DNA of 64,000 nucleotides from Selaginella moellendorffii (Eukaryota; Streptophyta; Lycopodiopsida; Selaginellales; Selaginellaceae). Below the pieces are notes generated by a model. That model searched no databases. It was not told the DNA's origin and saw nothing but the letters and a program-made list of their open reading frames with translations. Within the stretch, counting starts at the first letter, position 1; every line of letters starts with the position of its first letter. Shown piece by piece: positions 1-11,715 of the stretch. The stretch covers positions 387,117 through 451,116 of the forward strand of contig NW_003314268.1 of the NCBI RefSeq assembly GCF_000143415.4. Reading direction: 5' to 3'. Position numbers and translations under genes: made by a program.

Positions 1-359
1 AAGTGTTGCTACTTGTTCCACAGCCCGCTAAAGAGGTTCCTGGGATGAGCCGAAAACCATTATATTGCAATGAAAGCTGCACTCAAGAAGCAATAGGATG
101 AAAAGTATACCTCTGCCATTAGCAACTGAATAGCACGTTGCCATATCTAAAATGGGACACCATCCAAGGCACACCAGTCAATGCCAGCTTTGTTGTGGTG
201 TGCACTTGAAACTCACAAATGCAAGTCAAGGGTGGCTAAGTAGATAGTTTTGTGGAATCATGGTTATATTTAGAATTGTGCCATGTATTTGTCAGTCTAC
301 TTAAGAATTTCAGCATAGACTGTATTCACAGTGTAAAAGTGTTGATCATGTGGTATAAG

Positions 360-2036
360 ATTGCCTTGAAGGGGGGTTGCAAACACTTGAACATGAAGTT
401 GTTTAGGTGATCTACACTTTGACAAAGCAACATAAAGTTGACCATGTGTGAAAACAGGTTGGGGGAGGTAAATGCTAACACGGTCAAAAGTTTGGCCTTG
501 GGCTTTAGAAATAATTAAGGAATAATCTAGACGAACTGGGAATTGTCTTTAGGACATTTTGAAAGGGATTTCAACATTAGAAGGTGTAAGGGTAATACGT
601 GGAATAAAAACTCGCAATCCCTTAAATTGTCCTATAATAATTTCACAATTGAAAACATTTTGAGATGCTTACTTGAGAATGAGGCGAGTGCCATTGCATA
701 AACCAATTTGTGGAGATATGTTCCTAAGAAGAATCAAAATCACATTTTTTTTTAGAATTAATTTGTGTGGTGGTAGTCCCGATGGGGTGATTGAATTTAA
801 GAATTCAATTGGGAACTCTTCAGGGTGATCTGAGTCAACCGTGTCAATGCTCAAATAAACATATGGATCACCTAGTAGTCTTCTAACAATGTTATTATTT
901 ATTCTAAATGTGTCATCATTGAGTGGGGTGAGAATAACCTTTGATGCAGCTGTATAGATATTTATAATATCATCAGTATTTGGGAAAACAAAGTTTACAA
1001 CAGGTGTAGAGATAGATAATGCATGTGGTATTTTGATAATATATTGTGGGAGACATGGCAACTATAAACTACTATCACTATTGCCAAGTTTGAGAAGCCA
1101 TTCAGAAAAACAAAGATTGCTTGAACGCATGTTCTTTGTTAGTGTTAGTGTTGTAAGAAGTGATCGTAGTTTATTCATTTTAACTGAGCTTGAAATAATA
1201 GAGGTTCTATGGCCATGGGGAACAACAAAAAGGTTTTGATGAAAGTCACCACTTGTAATCACTATAACGCCTCCAAATGGTTTAGAATTACATTTGAGAT
1301 GCTTTAAACATTTATTAACCACAGAGAAAGCATGTGTGTGGACCATATTAATTTCATCCCATATGAGAACATTTGCTTGTTTAATGATTTTTCCAACATC
1401 ATTATTAATTGTTAAAGCAGAGACAGAAGTTTCATTTAAAGGAACAAGAAGTTTAAAAGTCGTAGTGCTGTTTGACCATATTTTAACAAAATGCTTGCAA
1501 TTCCAATCCATGCCATACTGATTACTTTTATTTTTTTAAATTGTAATGCTGTAATGATGGTATTAAGTAGAAAAGTTTTTCCAGCACCACTAGGTCCATA
1601 AATAAAGAAACATTGATGCTGATTAGTGTCAATGGCATTTATAATGAGTTAAAAAATATAATGTTGTTCATAACTAAATTGATTTATGTTTGCATTTATT
1701 TGGTCTTGTGATGGGTCAAGGACCTCTGTATTAAGCATGTGTTTGATAATGGGAGTAAGAGTTGAGAGTGGTAAATTAAAATCACAATTAGATTTATTGT
1801 GTATTTGGAATTTTGAATTAATACTGACTAAAGCAATGTCAAAATAGTTTATATCATTTCTAGCATAATCCTCAAATATATCAATTTTGAATTGATCTCA
1901 TAATAGAATTAGATCTTTTGGTGAACAATACAAACAAATAAAAACAAATGACTATTTTAATTGGGATGGCATTTTAAAAGTAAAAGCTTCTTGCATGCAA
2001 TGTTGCCATTCTGAATCATCTGCTAAAAGTCCCATT
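360..2036 (-). pseudogene. Helitron PIF1-like helicase domain (decayed)
   Basis: This is the C-terminal helicase part of a Helitron RepHel protein, read right to left. A Walker A motif (YGPSGAGKT) is encoded near 1575-1605. It is followed by the DEINM Walker B-like motif and a GDFHQ-type motif within 1062-1511. The PIF1 C-terminal blocks lie at 669-1061 (LGDPYVYLSIDTVDS, GLPPHKLILKKN, LCNGTRL), and the terminal QGQTFDRVSIYLP and FTHGQLYVALS motifs at about 400-520. Several in-frame stops and frameshifts separate these blocks, so it cannot make an intact helicase. Bases 1-360 continue downstream of the last recognisable motif, and I see no clear Helitron 3' terminus there. Confidence 0.88.
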
Positions 2037-2323
2037 ATGCTTTATTTCGTTAAAGTGGAACTTATTCAGTAAAGTGGGACATTAATTAGCATGTGTCCAC
2101 ATGCCATTTCCTAGTACTTAATTAATATTTATTAATATTTCTATCAGTTTTTTAATTTATTTTTTATATTTCACAATATTATAACACAAAATCATATGAA
2201 AAGTTTTTAATTTATAAATTATAAAGCTAAAACTTCAATTTTTTATTGTTGTTATAAAAATGGCATGTGGCCACACACCATAAGTGGGATAATGAAAAGT
2301 TCCACTTTAACAAAATAAAGCAT
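2037..2323. mobile_element. MITE (287 bp) inside the Helitron
   Basis: Near-perfect terminal inverted repeats begin with ATGCTTTATTT at the left end and are mirrored at the right end. Homology continues imperfectly for about 75 bp inward, including a second shared block around GCCACATGCCATTT. The element is flanked by CATT on both sides (2033-2036 and 2324-2327). Removing it with one CATT restores the Helitron reading (QAVMAM joined to GLLADD on the minus strand), which proves it is an insertion. The interior is AT-rich and has no coding capacity. The superfamily is uncertain because a 4-bp target duplication is unusual for the common plant MITE groups. Confidence 0.85.
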
Positions 2324-3291
2324 CATTGCCATAACTGCTTGTTTAAAAGAGGAGAAAATAACACCTTCAGCAATACGTATATCCTCAAATGATATAACAC
2401 CTTTTTTATGGAGTAATATAAGTTGCAAGTGGTACAACTCATTATTAAAAGGAGATATGGAATACATTCTTGGTATGAGTTTAGTTTTTCACTGGCGTAA
2501 TTGCTATTTGTGAGAGGATTTGTTATATGTGTAATATAACAGAATTTGAGCATATGTACATTGCTTTGCATTAGTATCTTGCATGTTTAAATTGAACCAT
2601 TGTGTAAGCATTATTCCATTTTGAGTGGCTCTTTCTAGTGCTTCTTGTTCATGACCTGGTCTGAAATATACGTTTTGAAAATTGGGTAAATGAACTGGAA
2701 GGTGTATAATAGTTAGTGATTTATTATGCATACAAAACTTAAATATACGCCATATGGCTTCATGAGCAAAAATATATTGAGCATCAACAAAACTTGAGAT
2801 TTCATCCCAATTTAAAGTCCCTCATTCTTCAGATGCAGTTAGGAATTCTAATGTTGCACAATCATAACCTTTGTATACATATTGAAATAAATATTTAATA
2901 CTTTTAATAGAAGTGCAGATCTCTACATTAATGTGTGCTTTATATTTTTTACAAAGGTATTTATTATAAGGATATTGTCAATAGTACAACCATTTTTTTA
3001 TGAAAGTGCGTTTGTTATTGGATCGGTAGTAATCAGGATAACCATCAACACAATAAATGGTTTCAACATTAAATTCTTTTGGATAATTCTTAGAGCATTT
3101 GTTATTTTCCATGCAAGGGTTTCTAGGATTTAAATTACCACATGGACCATGTATCATATGATTTATAATTATGTTATGCAATTCTGGTTCTAGCAATAGG
3201 TGTGGCAATTGTGCGGTGACAAATTCATCAACCGAGTCACGATTTCTTAGCTTGTCTTCACTTGATAACATTGCTAAGAAATGACAATGAG
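2324..3291 (-). pseudogene. Helitron Rep domain, C-terminal half (decayed)
   Basis: The minus strand reads CHFLAMLSSEDKLRNRDS at the right edge, then the cysteine-rich MIHGPCGNLNPRNPCM block with CSKNYPKEF and DGYPDYYR. Next comes a tyrosine motif of the YLFQYVYKG type near 2875-2900, then the TLNWDEI and FVDAQYIFAHEA blocks. These are the usual ordered blocks of plant Helitron Rep proteins. A stop interrupts the frame near 2820. The right edge is cut inside the HUH motif by the LTR element that begins at 3292; the upstream half resumes at 10480. Confidence 0.88.
3287..3291. repeat. Target-site duplication of the LARD, left copy
   Basis: ATGAG at 3287-3291 is repeated exactly at 10480-10484, immediately outside the two LTR ends. 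This is the 5-bp duplication expected of LTR-retrotransposon integration. Confidence 0.93.
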
Positions 3292-4437
3292 TGTAGCGCA
3301 CGTGGTTTTGACCCTTTATCCTATGGTGATTTACCATAGGATAACACCACGAAGCGGAACCTAAACCCTCTTTGTGCCACGTGACAGATGCCACGTGTCA
3401 CATGCCACGTGTCCATGCCACGTGTCCACAGGACCCGAGGTTCAAGGCCTTGGGCCACTGAACGAAGGAACGGTGCCAAACTCCCAAGCATGGAGCCGAG
3501 GAGTGACAGAACCGAACCACGGAGCAACTCCCGAGCATGAAGCCCAAGGAGCGAAGGGACGGGAGCCCGGAGCGACTTGGAACAGTCCTAGAGTAACCAG
3601 CATCCCAATGCCAGGACCAGCACGCAAAATGGAGCCAAACGGAGTCTGGCGCTATTTCAGCATACCGGTGGCCTAACGCGAGGATATGGGTACTCCACCA
3701 ACTAGCATGGAATGGAACTTGGGCTTAGACCCAAGCCGGACGCAGAACAAGGACAGGCACGCAAGCGGGAGCTAGACTATGCCTCAGGTTGGTCGGCCAT
3801 GCCCGACCTACCCACTATCCCTACTATACATTTGGAACCCCCCACAGCCCCCCCCCCTTGAGGAACACACGCTTTGGGCTTTCACCCCAAGCCTCCCTTA
3901 GTATTAGGAGTTAGTCTCTGGGACAAGCTCGAAACTTACTAAATATGGAATGTCCTTAGATTGCGAATTTGGACATGGGACGAACACCATTGTGTTCAGG
4001 ACGATCTCTACATTCCGTAGATATGCCAAATGAGCAAATCTGGACACTTTCCACAAATAGCATTTGGGACCGAAATGAGACTAACACAAAGGGCATGATA
4101 GCGAGGGTGTTTGGCAGACACGGTAAGCTATCATGTAGCGATATTGAGGGACCAATCTCAATACGCGAGGGTTCTTGTCAAGCCAGTGCAAGACAGAGCA
4201 AAAGAGAACTAACAAGCCGGGCCAAGTATGCTCAGCTAAATAGACACTTAGGAATTCCTTCCTTATGCTCATCCGGCCAAGTACAGATGCAAAGTCCAGT
4301 TTACTAACACTTGAACAAGAGGGGCCAATAAAGGGAACCAGCAGTACCGACCTCCTGCCATCGTGGCAGTAAGGTAAGAGTGTCCGTAAGGACTAGTCGA
4401 CAGGTAACTTTCGATACCCGAAGTCACGTGCGCGACA
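3292..4437 (-). repeat. LTR, 3' in element sense
   Basis: The repeat starts TGTAGCGCAC and ends GTGCGCGACA on the plus strand, so the ends are near-perfect inverted repeats of each other. It contains a stem-loop at 3316-3344, a cluster of CACGTG motifs at 3378-3424, and a C-run at about 3850-3858. It matches 9334-10479 at a constant offset of 6,042. Confidence 0.95.
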
Positions 4438-4452
4438 CTCTCCCCCCCTTGG
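4438..4452 (-). other. Polypurine tract (PPT) of the LARD
   Basis: On the minus strand the sequence directly before the LTR is a purine run (AAGGGGGGGAGAG). This is the expected primer position for plus-strand DNA synthesis. The old inverted copy keeps a matching tract at 17232-17247 before its own LTR. Confidence 0.85.
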
Positions 4453-7400
4453 GAAGATCGACGTCCTCGTCGATGCATACTCGAGTCTAGAATACCGCCA
4501 AGGAAACAACTCCAGAAAAAGTTCACGGTACTCACACTATGTGAGAAATGCACCAACTTAAATGAGTTAGGGGGCAACCTCTTTGTCTAACGCGGATGCG
4601 CTACCAGCTCAGACACCTTCCGGCCGTCGCCGACAAGGAAATGACCAATGGAGTCAGCCACCCTTGCTGCTCTGGGAGTCACCCAGCTTACAAAAGTGTG
4701 ATATGCCCTGCCCGCAGGAACATAGAGAGAGAAGCCAGAGGCCCCAACCCTCCTGAGCAAAGAAACCAAACCCGTCGGTAAGGTTTAGATAGACTACTGG
4801 AAACAGGCAGTTAGAGTTGTTTACACGGTCACGCCCTTTCAACAGAATAAGGAACATCGACAGAGAGGCGGGTTATGTGACCAGTCGACAGTAGCTACCC
4901 CATGACTAGAGATTTCAACATGCACACGAAGTGCCGAAGCCAGTCTGCCTATTACTGGCCCAAACTCAAAGATCATAGATGGACATTATCAAAGTCAGAG
5001 ACAATGATATCTGAGAGACTTAATTATCAGTGAGTATATCTTAGATTAGAACACAAAAGTATTCCAAGTAAGTTATCATCCGATAAACTAGTATCATAGT
5101 ATAGGAACCACCAAGATCATCATAATTGGGAAACATAGGAATCACCATCTAACAAAACTCAATAGCAAGCGCATCATTGAGAAAACTCAATGACAAAACT
5201 TAACTACTGAAGATGGCAGATAGTATGCTAAACAACTTACGAAAGATAACTCAAAGAACACAAAGTATCATTGACTAATAAGCAAAATGCTCGCGAATGT
5301 ATTACCCAAAGGAAATAACATTCAAATCTATCAAAACTAACTCGAGCAACAATCAACAGAAGAGAATGAATGCGGTAAGACCAACAAACACTCATTCCGG
5401 CCAACTATCACAAAAGCCAATCTAAACAGATCCCAGCCAACAATACCAAGGAACTCAAGTTGCCTAAGCAAGTGTCAGCAACATCCTATTGATGTCTCAA
5501 ACCCAAGAGACCAATCCAGAGCAAATCACAAAGAACATGTGATATTGCGAAAAGCCACAAGCCATCAAAGAGAACAACTAACAATCATGAAAGATCATCA
5601 ATCATCCCATCAATAAAGAGATGCATAATCATTGTTAAAGAAAGAATCCACTACCTCAAAGAGCAGCGAATCATTCTATATCAACAACAACCAAGCAAAA
5701 CCCTTGACAAGAATAATCAACTATCTTAGATGATAATTAATCATCACCAATGATTGCCAGATGCAAATACTAACGTCAACATCGAAGCTAATGAGCCAAA
5801 ATGCCTTCCCCAACAACTTCGAACAAATGGAACAACGATCATAAAACTCAAAGAACCAAAAGCTCGAAGAAGTCTATAGCTAAGTCTTGCCTAATAATGA
5901 TCACAAGCTTTGCATAAACTAACTTCAATGCTAAAGAAGAAATCATGGTACAACCCACAATATCCTCCTCAACACATCCATAAGCTAAACTTCATAATGC
6001 AAAGCTAATGAAGAGCATGTCTGCATCAATCCAAAAGCTAAGCATAACAAAGCTATGCTTAACAAGTGATCATCAAACGATCCTCCATGAATCCATCTAT
6101 AGCAAGACGTAACTCACATCATAACAAGCACAAGAAGAATCATCAATGATCGATATATTCCAACTCAAATCCAATAAGGATTCAAACATTCTAATATCAA
6201 TCACTAACTCTTCCGCTTGTAGAGTTAACATAGTTCACGACTGAATCACTTTTCAAGGAAAAGCTCAAAGCTCAACCCCTACTAAATAATCTCATTTAGA
6301 ACACAACTAACTCAAACTTGCCACTCAGTTCATTTGAACGTCAACATAGTTGCTAATTAGCAAATGCACGAATGCTAATAACACAAAGCTATAGCCAAAT
6401 CATCGACACTATCTTCATCAAAACTAATGAAACTCGACATCAATCTTGCGGAGAGACATCTCATTTCACTAAAATCTTAATATCAACAATGTCAACAACA
6501 AGGCATCACTTCAATGCCATCAACACTAGAACAAAGCGAGAAGAAAGCACGAGTGTATCACCACTCAAAACTCTCTAGCAACTAAGCTAACCAAGGTCGA
6601 AGATACTTTACTCGAGTATCCGAGACTAATTCTTCAACAATACTCACTTACAGATAACACTTCATCAAGGAGTGAATCACCACATCCAAGACTCCATGAA
6701 ATCCAACACTATGAACTAAACGCAACCAAATGATATCAACAGAGGTAGAGTCGATATGCCAACATGGAAAACCCATGTAAGTCTAACAACACAATCCTCC
6801 GCAACCCCATTCGGTAAAGCAAGCCCATCACTGCTAAATCATCATCAAGTGAAGCAAGTGTCAATAGTCTTTTGACAAAGTCTACAAGCAATCATTAGTC
6901 GCAAAGCAACTAACAATCACTCTTTCAACTTGCCTTCACAAGACCAAAACACTAAACTCATGTCATCGAGTCATACACTTGTCCAACATGAACGCGATAC
7001 CTCCGGTATGAGATAAAAGTTCATAGACAAGCACAAACCAAATGACCACTCAAATCCAACTCAACCACGATAAGCTCACCAAAGCATTTAGCCATTAGCT
7101 CTGAGCATGCCTTGAAGAGGCTAGCTAAGCATGATCAACACTTAGTCGAAACTAAAGTGAAGACCATGAGATGGACTCATATCGGTACACAACCTCCTTA
7201 TAGACAAAGCTATAGTACGGGTACCAACATCTCAAACTCAAACAACTAAGTTGGACATCACCATTCTCAGCCAAGGCGCAAGGCCACCAAGACTAAGTCA
7301 AGATCAGTGAGAGCTCACTACTCTCATAGAGTCTAACGAAATGCAAAGTGCAACCTACCACCAAGCATAACGCTACAAAAGAAAGGCACAAGGGTCACCT

Positions 7401-9319
7401 TTCTGGAAAAGTGCAACGGCCACTTTTCTACACTAACTCCAGACTCTATCCAACTCAATTGCCTTAGCCCTAAAAGTTAGCATCCCTTTCGGGTCGCATC
7501 ATACAAACTACCTACTAAGATCTAAGCCAACTGAAGTCAACTCCAACCCCTTCACTAGTTTGTATTGGCTTTTTGAAAATGGAATGGTTTTCGAGCAAAG
7601 TGATAACAGATCAGCCATTGGAAAAGTCTAAGAAAATTTGTGGAAAAAAATCTTCCAATCCTAGAAAAAGAATGACTCTCAGTCTAGGAATTTAAATTTT
7701 CAAAACTCAACCAACTTCCTCCTACTTACAACTTCACATAGGTTCACCTCAACACAAATTCTTATGACCTATAGTATGCTTAAGCCTCGAACATCTTTCT
7801 GCCCATTTTTCCAATATCCAACACCGACATCCGTAAAATGCAAAGTGAACATCCAAGGCTTGATCACGAAGACCACATCTTCGGATATCCACATTGCACT
7901 AACACTCTTCTTCAACCACCTTCAAGATCCAATGTGAAGCTAAAACACTAACAAGAAAAATGACATGGAAAATCAAGCTTTAAGGAAAATTCCTCATCAC
8001 TCGAAGTAACAATGCCACTTCCACTAACACAAGTGTTAGTGATGTCAATGCCCCAACTACACATCTTCTCCATCCAACAATCTACTCCAAGTGCTAACGG
8101 ATCAACCAACAAGTTATAGCAAGTAAATGCTATAACCCTTTCCAACACTTTATGGGCAAACCCTCAAGGAAACAAGGAACCAACTTAAGCTTAGCATAAT
8201 GGACTACCATCGAGAATCCAATCAAAGCTACTACAATGCTACTTCGTGCAAGTAGACTAGCTTCACTATCAACCACTTTGGGGTTGATCATCATTTAACC
8301 AAGCAACTTCGTAAACACATTGCTCATTATCACATGGATATGATATAAAATCACAATGACTTGATCATCAATCAAGCAACACTATGAGCAATGTCTATGT
8401 CATTACTTCAAAGGTTTATGTAAGTATCAAGTGCAAACTCAATTCGACAAAATGCAACATAAATGTCACACTCTACCGATAGAGATTTACAACACTCAGC
8501 ACCACTAACTTTTGTTCACAACACAGACAAGCTCATGCCACTCTCTTTCTGACCAAACTCAAAACTAAACCAATACCAAGCTACTCAAGGAGCAATAGCA
8601 AGGTTCCTTGGAAAAGAATTGAGCATTGCAACCCAAGTCTTCCAATAGTAAGCCTAGACAAAATGGTTTAGCGCTTCACCGCTATCCATCCCACAACTCA
8701 CCATTTGTAAGACCATCATCTCCAACATGCATCAAGGTAGGGACTCTTGATTGCATAATGTGAACACGAGCAATGAGTCACACCTCGTTGCAAACCATCT
8801 CTCCAAAAGAGAAGATGATTTACGTGTTTGATCCTTCGTCCCCGACGACTCTCTTTTCGGTCTCATCTTTGACTACACTTCAAGCTTGCGTTCGCACTGC
8901 CTTCAGTCCAATCCAAGAAAAGTTTATAAGAGAGCACGGCAATGATTACTTGAACCAATAGATTAATCTCTACAGTCTTGATTGATCCACTTGTAATCAT
9001 GCCTAGGAAGGATCTACTAGTGCTGTGCTTAACAGCTACAGACCAGCCTATTTGCCACTCATAGCAAACTCAGGGAAGGTTTACTTTCACCCACGGTACA
9101 TGGAACAACTCATGGAACCACTAGAACAACTCAATCCCTTTTGTGAGCCCAAGCTCAAGCTCACAGAATATGGTACAAAAGGTAACCAAAACCATACCCA
9201 AGGAACGAATGTGAACCCTTTGCACCAAACGTGTACCCACTCGGATCATCGTTTTCATCTCTGCGTATGCAACGAGACTAGTTGCCTAATCTCATTGAAT
9301 AGTACTCGCTGAGACTCAT
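4453..9319 (-). other. Non-coding interior of the LARD
   Basis: This 4.9 kb of A/C-rich (plus strand) sequence carries only short random frames. No protein motif of LTR retrotransposons could be recognised on either strand. The same sequence, inverted and diverged, is found at about 11730-17247, so it is an element-wide conserved interior and not a one-off deletion product. Confidence 0.85.
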
Positions 9320-9331
9320 CCTCTGATACCA
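9320..9331 (-). other. Primer-binding site (initiator tRNA-Met)
   Basis: Read on the minus strand this is TGGTATCAGAGG, two bases from the LTR edge. It is complementary to the 3' end of plant initiator tRNA-Met, including the CCA, over 11 bases. It fixes the sense of the element as minus. Confidence 0.9.
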
Positions 9332-9333
9332 AA

Positions 9334-10479
9334 TGTAGCGCACGTGGTTTTGACCCTTTATCCTATGGTGATTTACCATAGGATAACACCACGAAGCGGA
9401 ACCTAAACCCTCTTTGTGCCACGTGACAGATGCCACGTGTCACATGCCACGTGTCCATGCCACGTGTCCACAGGACCCGAGGTTCAAGGCCTTGGGCCAC
9501 TGAACGAAGGAACGGTGCCAAACTCCCAAGCATGGAGCCGAGGAGTGACAGAACCGAACCACGGAGCAACTCCCGAGCATGAAGCCCAAGGAGCGAAGGG
9601 ACGGGAGCCCGGAGCGACTTGGAACAGTCCTAGAGTAACCAGCATCCCAATGCCAGGACCAGCACGCAAAATGGAGCCAAACGGAGTCTGGCGCTATTTC
9701 AGCATACCGGTGGCCTAACGCGAGGATATGGGTACTCCACCAACTAGCATGGAATGGAACTTGGGCTTAGACCCAAGCCGGACGCAGAACAAGGACAGGC
9801 ACGCAAGCGGGAGCTAGACTATGCCTCAGGTTGGTCGGCCATGCCCGACCTACCCACTATCCCTACTATACATTTGGAACCCCCCACAGCCCCCCCCCCT
9901 TGAGGAACACACGCTTTGGGCTTTCACCCCAAGCCTCCCTTAGTATTAGGAGTTAGTCTCTGGGACAAGCTCGAAACTTACTAAATATGGAATGTCCTTA
10001 GATTGCGAATTTGGACATGGGACGAACACCATTGTGTTCAGGACGATCTCTACATTCCGTAGATATGCCAAATGAGCAAATCTGGACACTTTCCACAAAT
10101 AGCATTTGGGACCGAAATGAGACTAACACAAAGGGCATGATAGCGAGGGTGTTTGGCAGACACGGTAAGCTATCATGTAGCGATATTGAGGGACCAATCT
10201 CAATACGCGAGGGTTCTTGTCAAGCCAGTGCAAGACAGAGCAAAAGAGAACTAACAAGCCGGGCCAAGTATGCTCAGCTAAATAGACACTTAGGAATTCC
10301 TTCCTTATGCTCATCCGGCCAAGTACAGATGCAAAGTCCAGTTTACTAACACTTGAACAAGAGGGGCCAATAAAGGGAACCAGCAGTACCGACCTCCTGC
10401 CATCGTGGCAGTAAGGTAAGAGTGTCCGTAAGGACTAGTCGACAGGTAACTTTCGATACCCGAAGTCACGTGCGCGACA
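9334..10479 (-). repeat. LTR, 5' in element sense (promoter LTR)
   Basis: This is the second copy of the 1,146-bp LTR and appears identical to 3292-4437. It would drive minus-strand transcription of the element. It has the same CACGTG cluster (9420-9466) and stem-loop (9358-9386). Confidence 0.95.
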
Positions 10480-11150
10480 ATGAGGCAAACCTCTTTTCTG
10501 GAATTCAATAACATAAACATATGCTATGCACTTCCCAAAAATTCCTTTGGTACTTATATCATGTAGGAATTCTTTAAGCTTTAAGTTGAAAACTCTTGAA
10601 ATAAGATCAAATCAATCCTCAGGTGATTCATTCAGCTGTAAGTTTTGCACAATTTCAAGCCACTTTAGGTTGCATGTAAATGTAATAAATAAGTCAGGTT
10701 TTCCAAAATGTGTGACAATAGCAATAGCATCTTAATAATGTTGTTGCATTGCTCGTGGGCTACCAGGAAATGTAGAAGGCAAAATTATAACTTTTCCAGG
10801 TTTAGCATTATTAGTAATAGCTCTGTTGCTAACATAGTCCATAAGACCTGTGTAGTAATCCACTTTAAGTGTTTTTGATGAGTAAAAAAAAAATTAAGGT
10901 TGTTAGATTCAACCTTTACATATGTATCAACTATAAATTGTTGAGTGAGTTTCCCAGCATGTAGCAATTGATCATAAAGGAAAGAGTTGCCAATGCTATC
11001 TCGTTGAGATAATCGATATGCATAGTATTGGAGTAGCGTTATATGCAACTCATTGTGATAGATTTTTTCATGCCAACCTTTATCACCAAATGGTAAAAGT
11101 AAAGGATAAACCATAGGATCACAATTTTCATTAAGAATAGAGATTTTTGT
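10480..11150 (-). pseudogene. Helitron Rep domain, N-terminal half (decayed)
   Basis: The minus strand reads DPMVYPLLLPFGDKGWH, then YYAYRLSQRDSIGN, GKLTQQFIVDTYVKVE and PGSPRAMQQHY. These are followed by GKPDLFITFTCN and VIEFQKRGLPH at the left edge. They are the ordered blocks of the Helitron-like N-terminal Rep domain. Two stops lie within about 10610-10735. The final PH joins directly, in frame, to CHF at 3291 once the LARD and one ATGAG are removed. This shows it is the same protein as 2324-3291. The N-terminus is lost at about 11150, where TRIM-like sequence begins. Confidence 0.88.
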
Positions 11151-11154
11151 TGGC

Positions 11155-11455
11155 TGTGAATTATATGGCCACTAAGGGCTCTCTTATCAAGTAATTGCCC
11201 CTTTTTCAGTTGGCTTAAGGGGAGAGAGATAAAGTGCGCTACATGTGGTATTGGAGCAAATAGCACAGGTTCGATTCCCATTGATTAGTGGCTACTTAAA
11301 AATATAATATACCCTTGAGCAAAATATATTCCTACCCCTAAATTTGAAATCATACATATTGGACATTCGTGCGTACGTCCTTCCTCTTGTGTGGAGTATC
11401 CACAGACGAAAGTATCCACCGTAGGACTGCGGTATGGGTGGATAAGGTGCACTAT
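11155..11455. mobile_element. TRIM-like LTR element fragment (copy B)
   Basis: This is the reverse complement, with differences, of part of 17800-18215. It contains an LTR-type end (GTGCGCTACA, about 11234-11243), then a PBS-like TGGTATTGGAGC (about 11246-11257) followed by a GGTTCGATTCC block. It runs to another end-like sequence near 11447. The ends resemble those of the LARD, suggesting a shared autonomous partner. Borders are approximate. Confidence 0.6.
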
Positions 11456-11715
11456 AGCTTGGACTCATGAGTGAGGCACATTAGCATGAGTTTGCACATC
11501 CACCGTAGGACTGCGGTACGGGTGGATAAGGTGCGCTATAGCTTGGGCTCATGAGTGAGGCACATTAGCATGAGTTTGCACTTGGGTTCATGAGTGAGAC
11601 ATATTAACAACTCAAGGTTACACCAAGCTCATGAGTGAGGCACATTAGCATGAGTTTGCACTTAGGTTCATGAGTGAGACATATTAACAACTCAAGGTTA
11701 CACTTTGAGTTAATA
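11414..11715. repeat. Tandem repeat array, 84-bp and 80-bp units
   Basis: Two adjacent 84-bp units (11414-11497 and 11498-11581) differ at only a few positions. They are followed by an 80-bp unit (11581-11660) and a partial copy (11661-11707). All share the core CATGAGTGAGGCACATTAGC or close variants. The array sits where the missing left LTR of the old LARD copy would be expected. Confidence 0.8.

Larger units (their letters stand above)
3292..10479 (-). mobile_element. Young non-autonomous LTR retrotransposon (LARD-type, 7,188 bp)
   Basis: Two 1,146-bp direct repeats (3292-4437 and 9334-10479) bound a 4,896-bp interior. The LTR ends are TG...CA and a perfect 5-bp target duplication flanks the element. 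A PBS next to the right LTR and a PPT next to the left LTR show that the sense strand is minus. The interior has no open frame longer than about 95 codons, and I see no gag, protease, RT, RNase H or integrase motif. It must therefore move using enzymes supplied in trans. Open frames in the two LTRs translate identically and the bases I compared match, so insertion is recent. It splits the Helitron Rep sequence. A diverged inverted relative occupies about 11730-18841. Confidence 0.93.

Noticed and set aside
3374-3676. Identical 100-codon frames in both LTRs (also at 9416-9718), and the 112-codon frames at 3969 and 10011
   Set aside because: They lie in LTRs antisense to the element and have no domain; identity reflects LTR identity only.
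4569-4625. tRNA-like sequence in the LARD interior (minus strand GAGCTGGTAGCGCATCCGCG)
   Set aside because: Only a D-arm-like segment is seen; no T arm or acceptor stem follows, so no tRNA can be supported.
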